NCBI RefSeq assembly: GCF_051251085.1
Contig: NZ_JBPCZH010000002.1
Span: forward strand, 124,001-188,000
DNA from: Cernens ardua
Lineage (GTDB): Bacteria; Pseudomonadota; Gammaproteobacteria; Pseudomonadales; Halomonadaceae
Length of the DNA stretch: 64,000 bases
Direction of reading: 5' to 3'
Shown: positions 34,617-42,788 of the stretch, in pieces
Layout: the number at the start of each line of letters is the position of its first letter
How positions within the stretch are numbered: the first letter of the stretch is position 1
Translations under genes and position numbers: made by a program
Notes under the pieces: model-generated
The model's database searches: none
Seen by the model: the letters and a program-made list of their open reading frames with translations, nothing else
What the model was told of the DNA's origin: nothing

Positions 34617-36152
34617 ATGCCCCGCCAAGTGTTTGCTCTGGTATTAGCGCCTTTACTGGGCCTTTTCATTATGGCTCTGGGGAGTGGCTTTCTCACCACA
34701 TTGGTCCCCCTCACGCTGTCTGCTTCCGGTGTTTCCGTCGAAGCCATCGGGTATGTCACAGCTGCCTATTATATCGGCCTGTGCCTTGGGGCCGTGTTCA
34801 ACGAACGCCTTCTACTGCGTATCGGCTTTATCCGTTCCTATGCCTGTTTTGCTGCGATAGTGGCGGCCACGACGCTCGCGCAGGCCTTGTGGATTGATTT
34901 CTATTCATGGCTCTTCTTGCGGCTCATTTGTGGTTGGGCGACGGTGGGGGTTTATCTGGTCATCGAAAGCTGGTTGCTTACCAGTGGTGAGAGCGCACAA
35001 CGCGGCCGAATACTGGCGTTTTACATGATTTCCTATTACGCCGCATTGGCGCTGGGGCAGTTGTTGCTTGGCGTTTTTGATGAAGGTACTCCTTCTGACC
35101 CAGCGCTCAAGCCGTTCATCCTGATCGGGATGCTGGCAGCATTATCTCTCTTGCCTGTTGCCATATTGCCTCGTGTATCACCTACCCTTGAAGCGGCCGA
35201 GCCGCTGTCGCCATGGCAACTGGCAAAGTTGACGCCTACCGGCGTGATGGGCAGTTTTGGTTCCGGCATACTGATGGGGGGTATTTATAGTCTGCTGCCC
35301 TTGTACTTGCAGCATAATTCGCCTCCCTATTCGCTGGATCGAATAGGGACGCTTATGGCCATAGTGATACTCGGGGGGATGGCGCTTCAATATCCTATCG
35401 GGCGCTGGTCCGATCGCCATGACCGTCAGCGGGTTCTGATTGCGATTTCCATTCTCCTTGTTGCGCTCGCGTTACTGGTGCCTCTGGCAACAGGGTGGTT
35501 TGGTGCGCTGATGGTGACACTTTTCTTGTTGGGGGGCGGTCTGTTTGCCCTTTATCCTGTCTCCATGAGTCACTCGGCTGACCGGGCACCTCCCAGTGCA
35601 TTGGTGGGGATGACTCAGGGGATGCTGTTGATCAATTCGTTGGGTTCCGCCGTAGCAGCCCCATTATTGACACCGTTGATGGCAAGAGTAGGCAATAATG
35701 GGTTGTTTGTCGGCATGGGTGTCATACTGATTGTTCTTGTTGGCTTTTTCATTTGGCGGCGCTCCCAGCGTCCTGCGCCCATGCCAGTGGCCCCTTTTTC
35801 ACCAACACCGGCGCATTCAGCTGTTGGTGCTGAACTCACAGTCACGCCCGAGATGATTGCCGGCGCAGAGCAGGCCGAAGCCGAAGATGCAGCGCATGAA
35901 GAGAATGCAGAGCGTGATCAGGCTGAAGTGCAGGCATTGGATATTGAGCAGCAAATGGCCCAGAAGGGAACACCCATTACCGAGCTTCCCACTTTACGTA
36001 GTCAGGAGCCTTCCTCACTGGCTGCCGACGACCATGCGTATACTGGATCAAACCGGTTTCAGGACAAGAGTGTCACGGGGAATCCCGAAAAGGATGAACT
36101 CACTGATACGCACGCTTCCCCGAGCGTACCCCAAGGCAAACCGAAGCAATAA
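34617..36152 (+). CDS. MFS transporter with long acidic C-terminal tail
   Basis: A major facilitator of about 511 residues with 12 hydrophobic segments in the first 390 residues. Signs are GYVTAAYYIGLCLGAVFNERL and the loop RWSDRHDRQRVLIAI. The topology and the stretch VYLVIESWLLTSGE resemble the YcaD-like MFS group. The last 110 or so residues are hydrophilic and rich in Glu, Ala and Gln, which is unusual for the group. The substrate is unknown. The ATG at 34617 has GGAG seven bases upstream; in-frame starts at 34572 and 34605 are weaker. Confidence 0.78.
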   Translation: MPRQVFALVLAPLLGLFIMALGSGFLTTLVPLTLSASGVSVEAIGYVTAAYYIGLCLGAVFNERLLLRIGFIRSYACFAAIVAATTLAQALWIDFYSWLFLRLICGWATVGVYLVIESWLLTSGESAQRGRILAFYMISYYAALALGQLLLGVFDEGTPSDPALKPFILIGMLAALSLLPVAILPRVSPTLEAAEPLSPWQLAKLTPTGVMGSFGSGILMGGIYSLLPLYLQHNSPPYSLDRIGTLMAIVILGGMALQYPIGRWSDRHDRQRVLIAISILLVALALLVPLATGWFGALMVTLFLLGGGLFALYPVSMSHSADRAPPSALVGMTQGMLLINSLGSAVAAPLLTPLMARVGNNGLFVGMGVILIVLVGFFIWRRSQRPAPMPVAPFSPTPAHSAVGAELTVTPEMIAGAEQAEAEDAAHEENAERDQAEVQALDIEQQMAQKGTPITELPTLRSQEPSSLAADDHAYTGSNRFQDKSVTGNPEKDELTDTHASPSVPQGKPKQ

Positions 36153-36665
36153 TCCGGGGTTGGCCCGTTTTGTTCCCTCTCTATGAATAGAGTGTTATGA
36201 ATATATAGCCATGCACGTAGAATCGTGAAATACAGATACGTGCATGTGGCTATGAATATGTGGTTATGGATATGTGGTTATGGACATGTAGTTATTGGCA
36301 TGTAGCTATGGATTTGTCGCTATGAGCATGTGATCACACAAAGAAAAGCATGTTAAAGGTATCGGTCACGAGTTCTGCTCTCTATACTGTGAACGCTGCC
36401 GTTGTTTTTTCTGTTTTGCCGATTGCTTCGGCTTGATTCACTGGATGGCCAGTATCGTATGATTTGCGTGTTGGATGAGTATTGCAAGAGTAGAAAAGAG
36501 GTGTCTTTTTTATTCGACATGATCCGTATCGAACGCGAAGGCAGGTCTCGGCAAAGGTAGAAGCAGGTCATGCAGTTCACACTTAACGTACCGCAAAACA
36601 GCCAATTCAGAATCGGCTTTATCTACAGAATTGGTTTTACATAAAAGTAAATGGATATGAGTTAA
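36153..36665. other. Intergenic region with 14-bp minisatellite
   Basis: These 513 bp lie before ftsB, where eno is usually found in relatives. They contain the tandem array at 36244-36327 and no gene that I can support. Confidence 0.5.
36244..36327. repeat. Six-copy 14-bp tandem repeat
   Basis: Six contiguous units of exactly 14 bp: 36244, 36258, 36272, 36286, 36300 and 36314. The consensus is ATGTGGTTATGGAT; units two and three differ at one position. Degenerate 14-bp-spaced TATGAAT elements also occur at 36182-36209. Confidence 0.9.
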
Positions 36666-37064
36666 ATGTTGAAATGGGTCTCTTTGGCATTATTGGTGCT
36701 ACTGGCCTTGATGCAATATCACCTCTGGATGGGGGAGGGCGGCATTTTCGAATTGCGGTCCATTACCGCTCGCGTAGATGCCTTGAACAAGACTGATCAG
36801 GCATTGCGAGAACGTAATGATCAGCTCGTGGCCGAGGTGATTGACCTGCGTACAGGGCTGGATGCCGTTGAAGAACGGGCCAGAACAGATTTGGGGATGG
36901 TGCGCAATGGCGAGCAATTCATGTGGGTGCCGGATGTTGCCAGTAGCTCCCCGGATTCTCAGCCAGATGACACCGATGGGAGTGCGGATAGTTCCTCGGA
37001 AGGAGGGGCACCTGCCGTTTCCAGCTCGTCCAGCTCTGGTAACTCGACCTCTGGACAACACTGA
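36666..37064 (+). CDS. ftsB: Cell division protein FtsB
   Basis: A bitopic division protein that forms the FtsQLB complex at the septum. One membrane helix (WVSLALLVLLALMQYHLWMG) is followed by a coiled coil (ALNKTDQALRERNDQLVAEV) and the conserved ERARTDLGMVRNGEQFMWVP. The family core ends near residue 93. The remaining 38 or so residues are a Ser/Gly/Asp-rich tail not usual for FtsB. The gene is followed two bases later by truD; ispD and ispF, normally between them, are missing. Confidence 0.92.
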   Translation: MLKWVSLALLVLLALMQYHLWMGEGGIFELRSITARVDALNKTDQALRERNDQLVAEVIDLRTGLDAVEERARTDLGMVRNGEQFMWVPDVASSSPDSQPDDTDGSADSSSEGGAPAVSSSSSSGNSTSGQH

Positions 37065-37066
37065 TT

Positions 37067-38194
37067 ATGACTGATGTGTCGCGGGAGGCCAGCAGTGTGC
37101 TCCCCGAGTGGTCAAGGGTTTTCAAGAAGCCGCCGCAAGGTTGCTTCAAAGCCACACCTGAGGATTTTTCGGTAACAGAAGAGCTTGGATTTGTGCCTGA
37201 AGCCTTTGGCCCTCATTTATGGTGTTGGGTTGAAAAACGTGGCATTGATACGTTACAGGCTATTTCCATTCTTTCACGTGTGACTGGCCTTCCGGCACGT
37301 GAAATTGGTTATAGTGGCTTGAAGGATCGGCAAGCCGTTACCTACCAATGGTTGTCGCTACCCCTGGAGCTTCTTGGGCAATCCGATTTGGCTGAAGAGC
37401 ATATTATTGAGCTTCAGCAATCCGGTATCGTCGTGTTGCGTAGGCAACGCCACCCACGCAAGCTGAAACGTGGCAGTCACCGTGCCAATCGTTTTGTCAT
37501 CACTATTTCGTTCGATGAAGAGCAACGTGACTTTCTACGCCAGCGATGGGAACAAATAGTATCGACAGGGGTCCCCAATTACTTTGGCCCTCAGCGCTTT
37601 GGTTATCTTGGGCAGAACATTTCCCGATCACGTGCATTGCTCAAGCGAGGTTGGAGCAAAAAGCAGGATCGAAAAGGCCTAATGCTTTCAAGCGCGCGCA
37701 GCTATCTCTTCAATTTGACGCTCAGTGCTCGGGTCGATGCAGGTAGTTGGAATCAAGCCTTGCCGGGGGAGGTGCTCAACCTTCAGGGAAGCAACAGTTT
37801 TTTTCAAGGCAACAAGGCGACGATGGCTGAAATAGCGCAGCGCATCGCTGAATTCGACGTACATCCTACTGCCCCTCTATGGGGTAAAGGTCAGTTGGAA
37901 AGTGAGCTGGACGCTCGATCTGTCGAACAACAGGCCGTGCAACGGGAAGCTGAACTAATAGACGGGCTTGAACGCGCAAGAGTGAATATGGCACGTCGGG
38001 CATTACGGCTTGTTCTTGAAGATGCTCAGTGGGTCGATATAGAACACGCGCCCGTAAATGCGCAGGTGAACCAGCGCGCTTCGGCGAGCTCGAGTCCTGG
38101 GCTGCAGGGCAGTGCTCGGTTATCGTTTTCGCTGCCTCGTGGCGCATACGCAACCGCCGTATTACGGGAGCTGATTGCCGCTGAAGGGCTCTAA
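37067..38194 (+). CDS. truD: tRNA pseudouridine(13) synthase TruD
   Basis: TruD makes pseudouridine at position 13 of tRNA(Glu). The 375-residue protein has the catalytic aspartate in GYSGLKDRQAVTYQW (around residue 87), the NYFGPQRFG motif around 165 and the TRUD-domain tail ending FSLPRGAYATAVLRELI. The start follows ftsB by two bases with no strong ribosome site, which suggests coupling. In relatives truD overlaps ispF; that gene is absent here. Confidence 0.95.
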   Translation: MTDVSREASSVLPEWSRVFKKPPQGCFKATPEDFSVTEELGFVPEAFGPHLWCWVEKRGIDTLQAISILSRVTGLPAREIGYSGLKDRQAVTYQWLSLPLELLGQSDLAEEHIIELQQSGIVVLRRQRHPRKLKRGSHRANRFVITISFDEEQRDFLRQRWEQIVSTGVPNYFGPQRFGYLGQNISRSRALLKRGWSKKQDRKGLMLSSARSYLFNLTLSARVDAGSWNQALPGEVLNLQGSNSFFQGNKATMAEIAQRIAEFDVHPTAPLWGKGQLESELDARSVEQQAVQREAELIDGLERARVNMARRALRLVLEDAQWVDIEHAPVNAQVNQRASASSSPGLQGSARLSFSLPRGAYATAVLRELIAAEGL

Positions 38195-38255
38195 TTCGAT
38201 CTCGCTTGGGTCTTGTCGCTTGCAGGCGGATTCAATCAGGTGAGGCATTTCCCTA

Positions 38256-38981
38256 ATGACAAGTTCATTTGATTCACACCCTTTCCGTAATGCCACCTTC
38301 ACTCAACATGCCTATACTCCAGCCGAAATAAACGGAATTGGCGTCACGTCGCAACGAGTTCGTGACCGTATGGTGGCTCTTCTTCATGCCGACGGAATAT
38401 CCGATGCTGATGTGTTGTCCCTCATGGCATACGCTCCCCGCCATCTCTTCGTTGAAAATGCTTTTTCCCATCATGCCTACCGCTCCGATTCCCTGCCTAT
38501 AGGGTTTAACCAAACGCTTTCCAAGCCCTGGATAGTTGCCCGAATGAGCGAGTTGGTTCACAGGGAAGAACCGCGTCGTGTATTGGAAGTGGGTACCGGC
38601 TCCGGATTTCAAACGTATTTGCTGGCCCATCTTTGTCGGGAAGTTTTCAGCATCGAAAGAATTCATGCACTCAGTAAAAAGGCAGAAGGCCGGTTACGTC
38701 GTCTGGATATCAGAAATGTCCGGCAATGTACGGGAGATGGCCGTTATGGTTGGCAGGCTCACGCGCCTTATGATGCTATTGTAGTAACAGCGTGTACGGC
38801 AGAAATTTACCCTGAATGGATTCACCAGCTTGCTGATGGTGGAGTGGTTATTGCGCCATTACAGACCGAATTCTCTCATGAACAACGATTGGTGCTGGCT
38901 CGGAAAAATGCTTCTTCTATACATCTTCAACAATTGGAAGCAGTCAGATTTGTTCCTTTGATCGAAGGAGTCTTGCGTTGA
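38256..38981 (+). CDS. pcm: Protein-L-isoaspartate O-methyltransferase
   Basis: This enzyme methylates L-isoaspartyl residues in aged proteins as the first step of repair. The 241-residue protein has APRHLFVENAFSHHAY, NQTLSKPWIVARM (family usual: GQTISQP) and SAM motif I VLEVGTGSGFQTYLLA around residue 110. YDAIVVTACTAEI is the later motif. Its stop overlaps the TTG start of the next gene. surE, usually just upstream, is absent, leaving pcm directly after truD. Confidence 0.93.
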   Translation: MTSSFDSHPFRNATFTQHAYTPAEINGIGVTSQRVRDRMVALLHADGISDADVLSLMAYAPRHLFVENAFSHHAYRSDSLPIGFNQTLSKPWIVARMSELVHREEPRRVLEVGTGSGFQTYLLAHLCREVFSIERIHALSKKAEGRLRRLDIRNVRQCTGDGRYGWQAHAPYDAIVVTACTAEIYPEWIHQLADGGVVIAPLQTEFSHEQRLVLARKNASSIHLQQLEAVRFVPLIEGVLR

Positions 38982-40168
38982 TTCGGCAGCTACGAGTATT
39001 AGGCCAACACATGATGTGGAAACAACCGCGCGCATTGGGATGTATTGGGTTATTGTTTGTGCATGGCGGCATCGTAGGCGCTTTCGCAGAGTGGCCCGGG
39101 CTGTCAATGGCTACCCTCTTGTTGGCATTTGGTCATTACGCTTTCTGTATTGACAACTTCCATGCTCTGTTGAAGTGGCCCTTTACCTGGATCAACACTC
39201 TTTCTTCACGCACGGGTTATCGTTCATCTACGACTAAAGTTTGCTGCCCATTAGGGGGCAATTCCGGTTTAAATGAACAGAATCAGATTATTGCGCAATC
39301 AGAAGCGCCGTATCGTAGTGGTAGTCGTAACAATATTGCGAGCCAGGATAGTATCGATAGCCAGAGCCGGATGGATAGCCAACATTGTATTCATCGCAAA
39401 ACAGGAGCGCGCGACACCGACCAATGCTCTTTTGTAAGTGGCGCAAATGTGGGGCTGTTTCTGGTTTTGCTTGCAGGAACCCTGGTTGGAATGTTCGGGT
39501 GCCAACCCTGGGTACTGCAGTGGGGCACGAGCCACCGCATCCTGGCCAATGCGCTCGCTCTGGGAGTTGTATTATCAGCCGTTATGCAATTGTTGATTAC
39601 TACGCGGTTGATGGGGCTCAAAAAGTTTTTTGCACTGCTGCTAGGGCTTTTTTGTATGCATGCGTTGCCAATGTTGCCCTCTTGGGTGGGGGGTGGCTTT
39701 GGGGGCGGAGTGCTATCGGGCATCGTAGGTGCCTTCACGTGTTACTTGCCCGGAGTGAGCTTTGACTTTAGCCAGGCAATCATCGGGCATCCTGTGTTTC
39801 TGTCGCGCATGGAAAGCCATGTCACCATGCCGCAAATAGGCTTCGGCCTTGGCATCGTGTTGGCGCTGATAGTGTTAACATTTTTGTTTTTCGTCATGAA
39901 AAACAAGGCTCAAGGTTTGCTACGGTTGTTTTTAGCCGGTTTAATGGTAGCAACTTTCCCCCTGCTTTGGCCTTGGCAGCAGGTGGACGACTATCTTCTG
40001 ACGGGAGCCGGGCAGGCTTTTCCCCTATCGGTGACGCATTTGTCTCCCTCGACTTATGCCATGATCACGGGTGAGCCTGCCCATCTTCCAGGGGCTCTAG
40101 TGTGCATACTGGCTGGATTCATGCTCACCTGTCTCACTGGGCGTCAGGGTTTCAAGAATACGGAGTAA
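38978..40168 (+). CDS. Divergent DUF368 polytopic membrane protein
   Basis: A 396-residue inner-membrane protein with about eight to ten hydrophobic segments. Three places match the DUF368 plan: FAEWPGLSMATLLLAFGHY (family usual VPGVSGGT...GIY), CYLPGVSFDFSQAIIG (family usual LPGISGSF) and AGLMVATFPLLWPWQ (family usual GLMLGSLRKLWPW). Some DUF368 proteins (PopT) recycle undecaprenyl phosphate across the membrane. A hydrophilic insert of about 70 residues (about 78-148), rich in Ser, Gln and Asp, is not part of the family. The TTG start overlaps the pcm stop and has AGGAG upstream. Confidence 0.68.
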   Translation: MIRQLRVLGQHMMWKQPRALGCIGLLFVHGGIVGAFAEWPGLSMATLLLAFGHYAFCIDNFHALLKWPFTWINTLSSRTGYRSSTTKVCCPLGGNSGLNEQNQIIAQSEAPYRSGSRNNIASQDSIDSQSRMDSQHCIHRKTGARDTDQCSFVSGANVGLFLVLLAGTLVGMFGCQPWVLQWGTSHRILANALALGVVLSAVMQLLITTRLMGLKKFFALLLGLFCMHALPMLPSWVGGGFGGGVLSGIVGAFTCYLPGVSFDFSQAIIGHPVFLSRMESHVTMPQIGFGLGIVLALIVLTFLFFVMKNKAQGLLRLFLAGLMVATFPLLWPWQQVDDYLLTGAGQAFPLSVTHLSPSTYAMITGEPAHLPGALVCILAGFMLTCLTGRQGFKNTE

Positions 40169-40173
40169 AGGTA

Positions 40174-41340
40174 ATGGTGAGGAATACACGAATGGGTAAC
40201 CCGAACGATATTCGAGCGAACAGCTTCAAACAGTGGTTACGCCCGGGCTTGGCGAGTGCCATGGTGATGGTGGCTGCCCTTGCAGGGTGCGCGAGCAATT
40301 CCGGAGACCCCGTGATTCAAAACGCTAACTGGAATGGTAGCAATGGTGGTAGCAATGCCAATACCTCTTCCTCAAGTATCGGTTCAAACGACTCTACGTA
40401 TCAGGTTCGAAGTGGCGATACGTTGTATAGCATCGCCTGGCGTCAGAAAATGTCGTATCAGGAGTTGGCTCAACTGAATAATATCCAGCCTCCTTATACC
40501 TTGAGTGTCGGGCAGAAACTTCGTCTGAATCAGAATGGCACAAGCTCGACGCCTTCGACCTCTGCGGGCAGTTCAACAACCAGTGCCAATGCATCGGGCA
40601 CCCAAACTCATGCACTGGGCAATGATTCGGCTCCCGTTACTTCCAGCAATAGCGATAATTGGCTGCTGCCCTCCAACAGCAGTAATGGCGCGAATGGAAC
40701 GAGCAACAGCAATGGTGTAAGTGCTGCAGGTGGAGCAGCGGCAGGCGCTATAGCCGGGGCGGCTGCTTCCAATGGGCAGGCGAATAACACTGGCACAAAT
40801 TCCCAGGCGACCCCTGCTTCATCTGCGAATCATTCTTCCAATACTGCAACCAATCAAAATCAGCCTTCTACCGCTGGTACTACCACGGCACCTCATCAGG
40901 TTCAGGCTGCCGGTTCTGCTTCCAGCAGGCCACAGGCTGATGCAACTCGTAAATATGTGCCGGCCACCACTATCCATTGGCAGTGGCCTACAAATGGCAC
41001 CGTTATTGGTCAGTATGGCAACAGTTCTGATATTACGTCGGGGATCGACATTGCCGGGCAGCAGGGGCAACCCATTTATGCCGCAGGGCCCGGCCTTGTT
41101 ATCTATGCCGGTAATGGTGTGCGCGGATACGGTAATCTGATTATTATTCGCCATAATGATCACTACCTGAGCGCGTATGCACATAATGCTTCCCTGCTTG
41201 TTAAAGAGGGTGATGTAGTGGCGGCGGGGCAGAAGATTGCCACTATGGGTGATACCGAATCTTCCAAGGTAGAGCTACATTTCGAAATCCGTCAGGATGG
41301 CAAGCCTGTGGATCCAGTCAATTATTTGCCCAAGCAATAA
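40174..41340 (+). CDS. nlpD: Murein hydrolase activator NlpD
   Basis: An outer-membrane lipoprotein that activates the amidase AmiC at division. The signal peptide ends in the lipobox VAALAGC (Cys about residue 39), a LysM domain binds peptidoglycan (YQVRSGDTLYSIAWRQ through GQKLRL), and the C terminus is a LytM domain. The zinc ligands are degenerate (SGIDIAG and ELHFEIR instead of HxxxD and HxH), as expected for an activator. About 150 residues between the domains are Ser/Asn/Thr/Ala low complexity. The frame is open back to 40102, but the ATG at 40174 sits after the preceding stop. rpoS follows. Confidence 0.93.
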   Translation: MVRNTRMGNPNDIRANSFKQWLRPGLASAMVMVAALAGCASNSGDPVIQNANWNGSNGGSNANTSSSSIGSNDSTYQVRSGDTLYSIAWRQKMSYQELAQLNNIQPPYTLSVGQKLRLNQNGTSSTPSTSAGSSTTSANASGTQTHALGNDSAPVTSSNSDNWLLPSNSSNGANGTSNSNGVSAAGGAAAGAIAGAAASNGQANNTGTNSQATPASSANHSSNTATNQNQPSTAGTTTAPHQVQAAGSASSRPQADATRKYVPATTIHWQWPTNGTVIGQYGNSSDITSGIDIAGQQGQPIYAAGPGLVIYAGNGVRGYGNLIIIRHNDHYLSAYAHNASLLVKEGDVVAAGQKIATMGDTESSKVELHFEIRQDGKPVDPVNYLPKQ

Positions 41341-41588
41341 GATGAACACGGCCAGCATTCTGCCCAGTTGACAGGATGTTCACCGCCCATTGGCAATGAT
41401 AGTGTTGGTAGACGTGACAGTTGTGTACAAAGACTCGTGAGACACGCAATACGCTGGTTTGACACTAGTGTGTTGCCGCCACTGAGCCAGGCATCCTCAA
41501 TGAACGGGTGCTCACTCATGCGCTTTCTGAGGGGCAGGAGAAGTGGATGATGGATTCTGCTTCTCATCATGGATGAAGGAGAGTTGTT

Positions 41589-42629
41589 ATGTGTGCGATG
41601 ACCAGTGTCAGATCAAAGCCTCCTGGCAAGATCGAAAGTACAATAAGTACAGAGGTTGAAGGAGACGTTTCAGAAGCCGATATCGGATTCGACGAAGAGG
41701 TATTGGCAACTGATGAAGAAGATAAAGAGGATGACGCAGCATTTGAAGAGGTAGTTGCACGGCACTCATCTGCCCGTGCCGAGTCATCCCATTCAGGCTC
41801 TCCGGATGCGACTCAGCTTTACCTGAGTGAAATTGGTTTTTCTCCCTTGCTTACGCCTGAGGAAGAGGTTCATTTCGGCCGTTTGGCGCGGCAGGGAGAT
41901 CCGGTAGGCCGGCAACGGATGATCGAGTCCAATCTGAGATTGGTTGTCAAGATATCCCGACGTTACTTGAATCGAGGGCTTACCTTGCTGGATCTGATCG
42001 AAGAGGGCAATCTCGGGCTGATCCGTGCGGTTGAAAAGTTTGACCCCGAACGCGGGTTCCGTTTTTCGACCTATGCGACCTGGTGGATTCGCCAGACGAT
42101 TGAACGCGCATTGATGAACCAGACGCGGACTATTCGTCTTCCCATTCATGTGGTCAAGGAGTTGAACGTCTATTTGCGTGCCTCCCGTGAGTTGGCGCAG
42201 CGATTGGATTATGAGCCAACGGCGGAAGAAATCGCTGAGCATTTGGATCGTCCGGTAGAAAATGTCAAAAAAATGCTCGGCTTGAATGAGCGTATCGCTT
42301 CAGTGGATACCCCTTCCGGCGCAGATCAGGAGCGTCCATTACTTGATATGCTGGCCGATGAAAACGAGCTGACGCCTGAATCCAATATGGTGGATACAGA
42401 TGTCAGGGCTCAAGTGGATGCATGGCTTGATGAGCTTTCCGAGAAACAAAAAGATGTTGTTGTCCGACGTTTTGGGTTGCGCGGTCATGAATCGGCTACA
42501 CTGGAACAAGTAGGTGCAGAAATAGGGCTTACGCGTGAACGAGTCCGTCAGATTCAGGTGAATGCACTTGAAAAATTACGCCGTACGTTGGATCAGCAGG
42601 GGTTAACCCTCGAATCTATTTTCGAATAG
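41589..42629 (+). CDS. rpoS: Stationary-phase sigma factor RpoS
   Basis: The general stress sigma factor, 346 residues. Region 1.2 begins DATQLYLSEIGFSPLLTPEE; regions 2.1-2.4 contain NLRLVVKISRRYLNRG, LDLIEEGNLGLIRAVEKF and FSTYATWWIRQTIERAL. Region 4.2 is VRRFGLRGHESATLEQVG followed by TRERVRQIQVNALEKLR. An AGGAG site precedes the ATG. As in most gammaproteobacteria it follows nlpD, whose coding region often carries an rpoS promoter. Confidence 0.97.
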   Translation: MCAMTSVRSKPPGKIESTISTEVEGDVSEADIGFDEEVLATDEEDKEDDAAFEEVVARHSSARAESSHSGSPDATQLYLSEIGFSPLLTPEEEVHFGRLARQGDPVGRQRMIESNLRLVVKISRRYLNRGLTLLDLIEEGNLGLIRAVEKFDPERGFRFSTYATWWIRQTIERALMNQTRTIRLPIHVVKELNVYLRASRELAQRLDYEPTAEEIAEHLDRPVENVKKMLGLNERIASVDTPSGADQERPLLDMLADENELTPESNMVDTDVRAQVDAWLDELSEKQKDVVVRRFGLRGHESATLEQVGAEIGLTRERVRQIQVNALEKLRRTLDQQGLTLESIFE

Positions 42630-42788
42630 CGCTATTCAATTCAACATACCGGAATTATGATAAATACATGCACCCATGTATGTAAGAACTTAAACTATGA
42701 TATTCTGGGTGGCATAATTATTCCGCGGCACCGTTTGTTCCGGCGCCCTCTATGGATCATTTCAAGATTATTGGATAGGAAGGCATCA

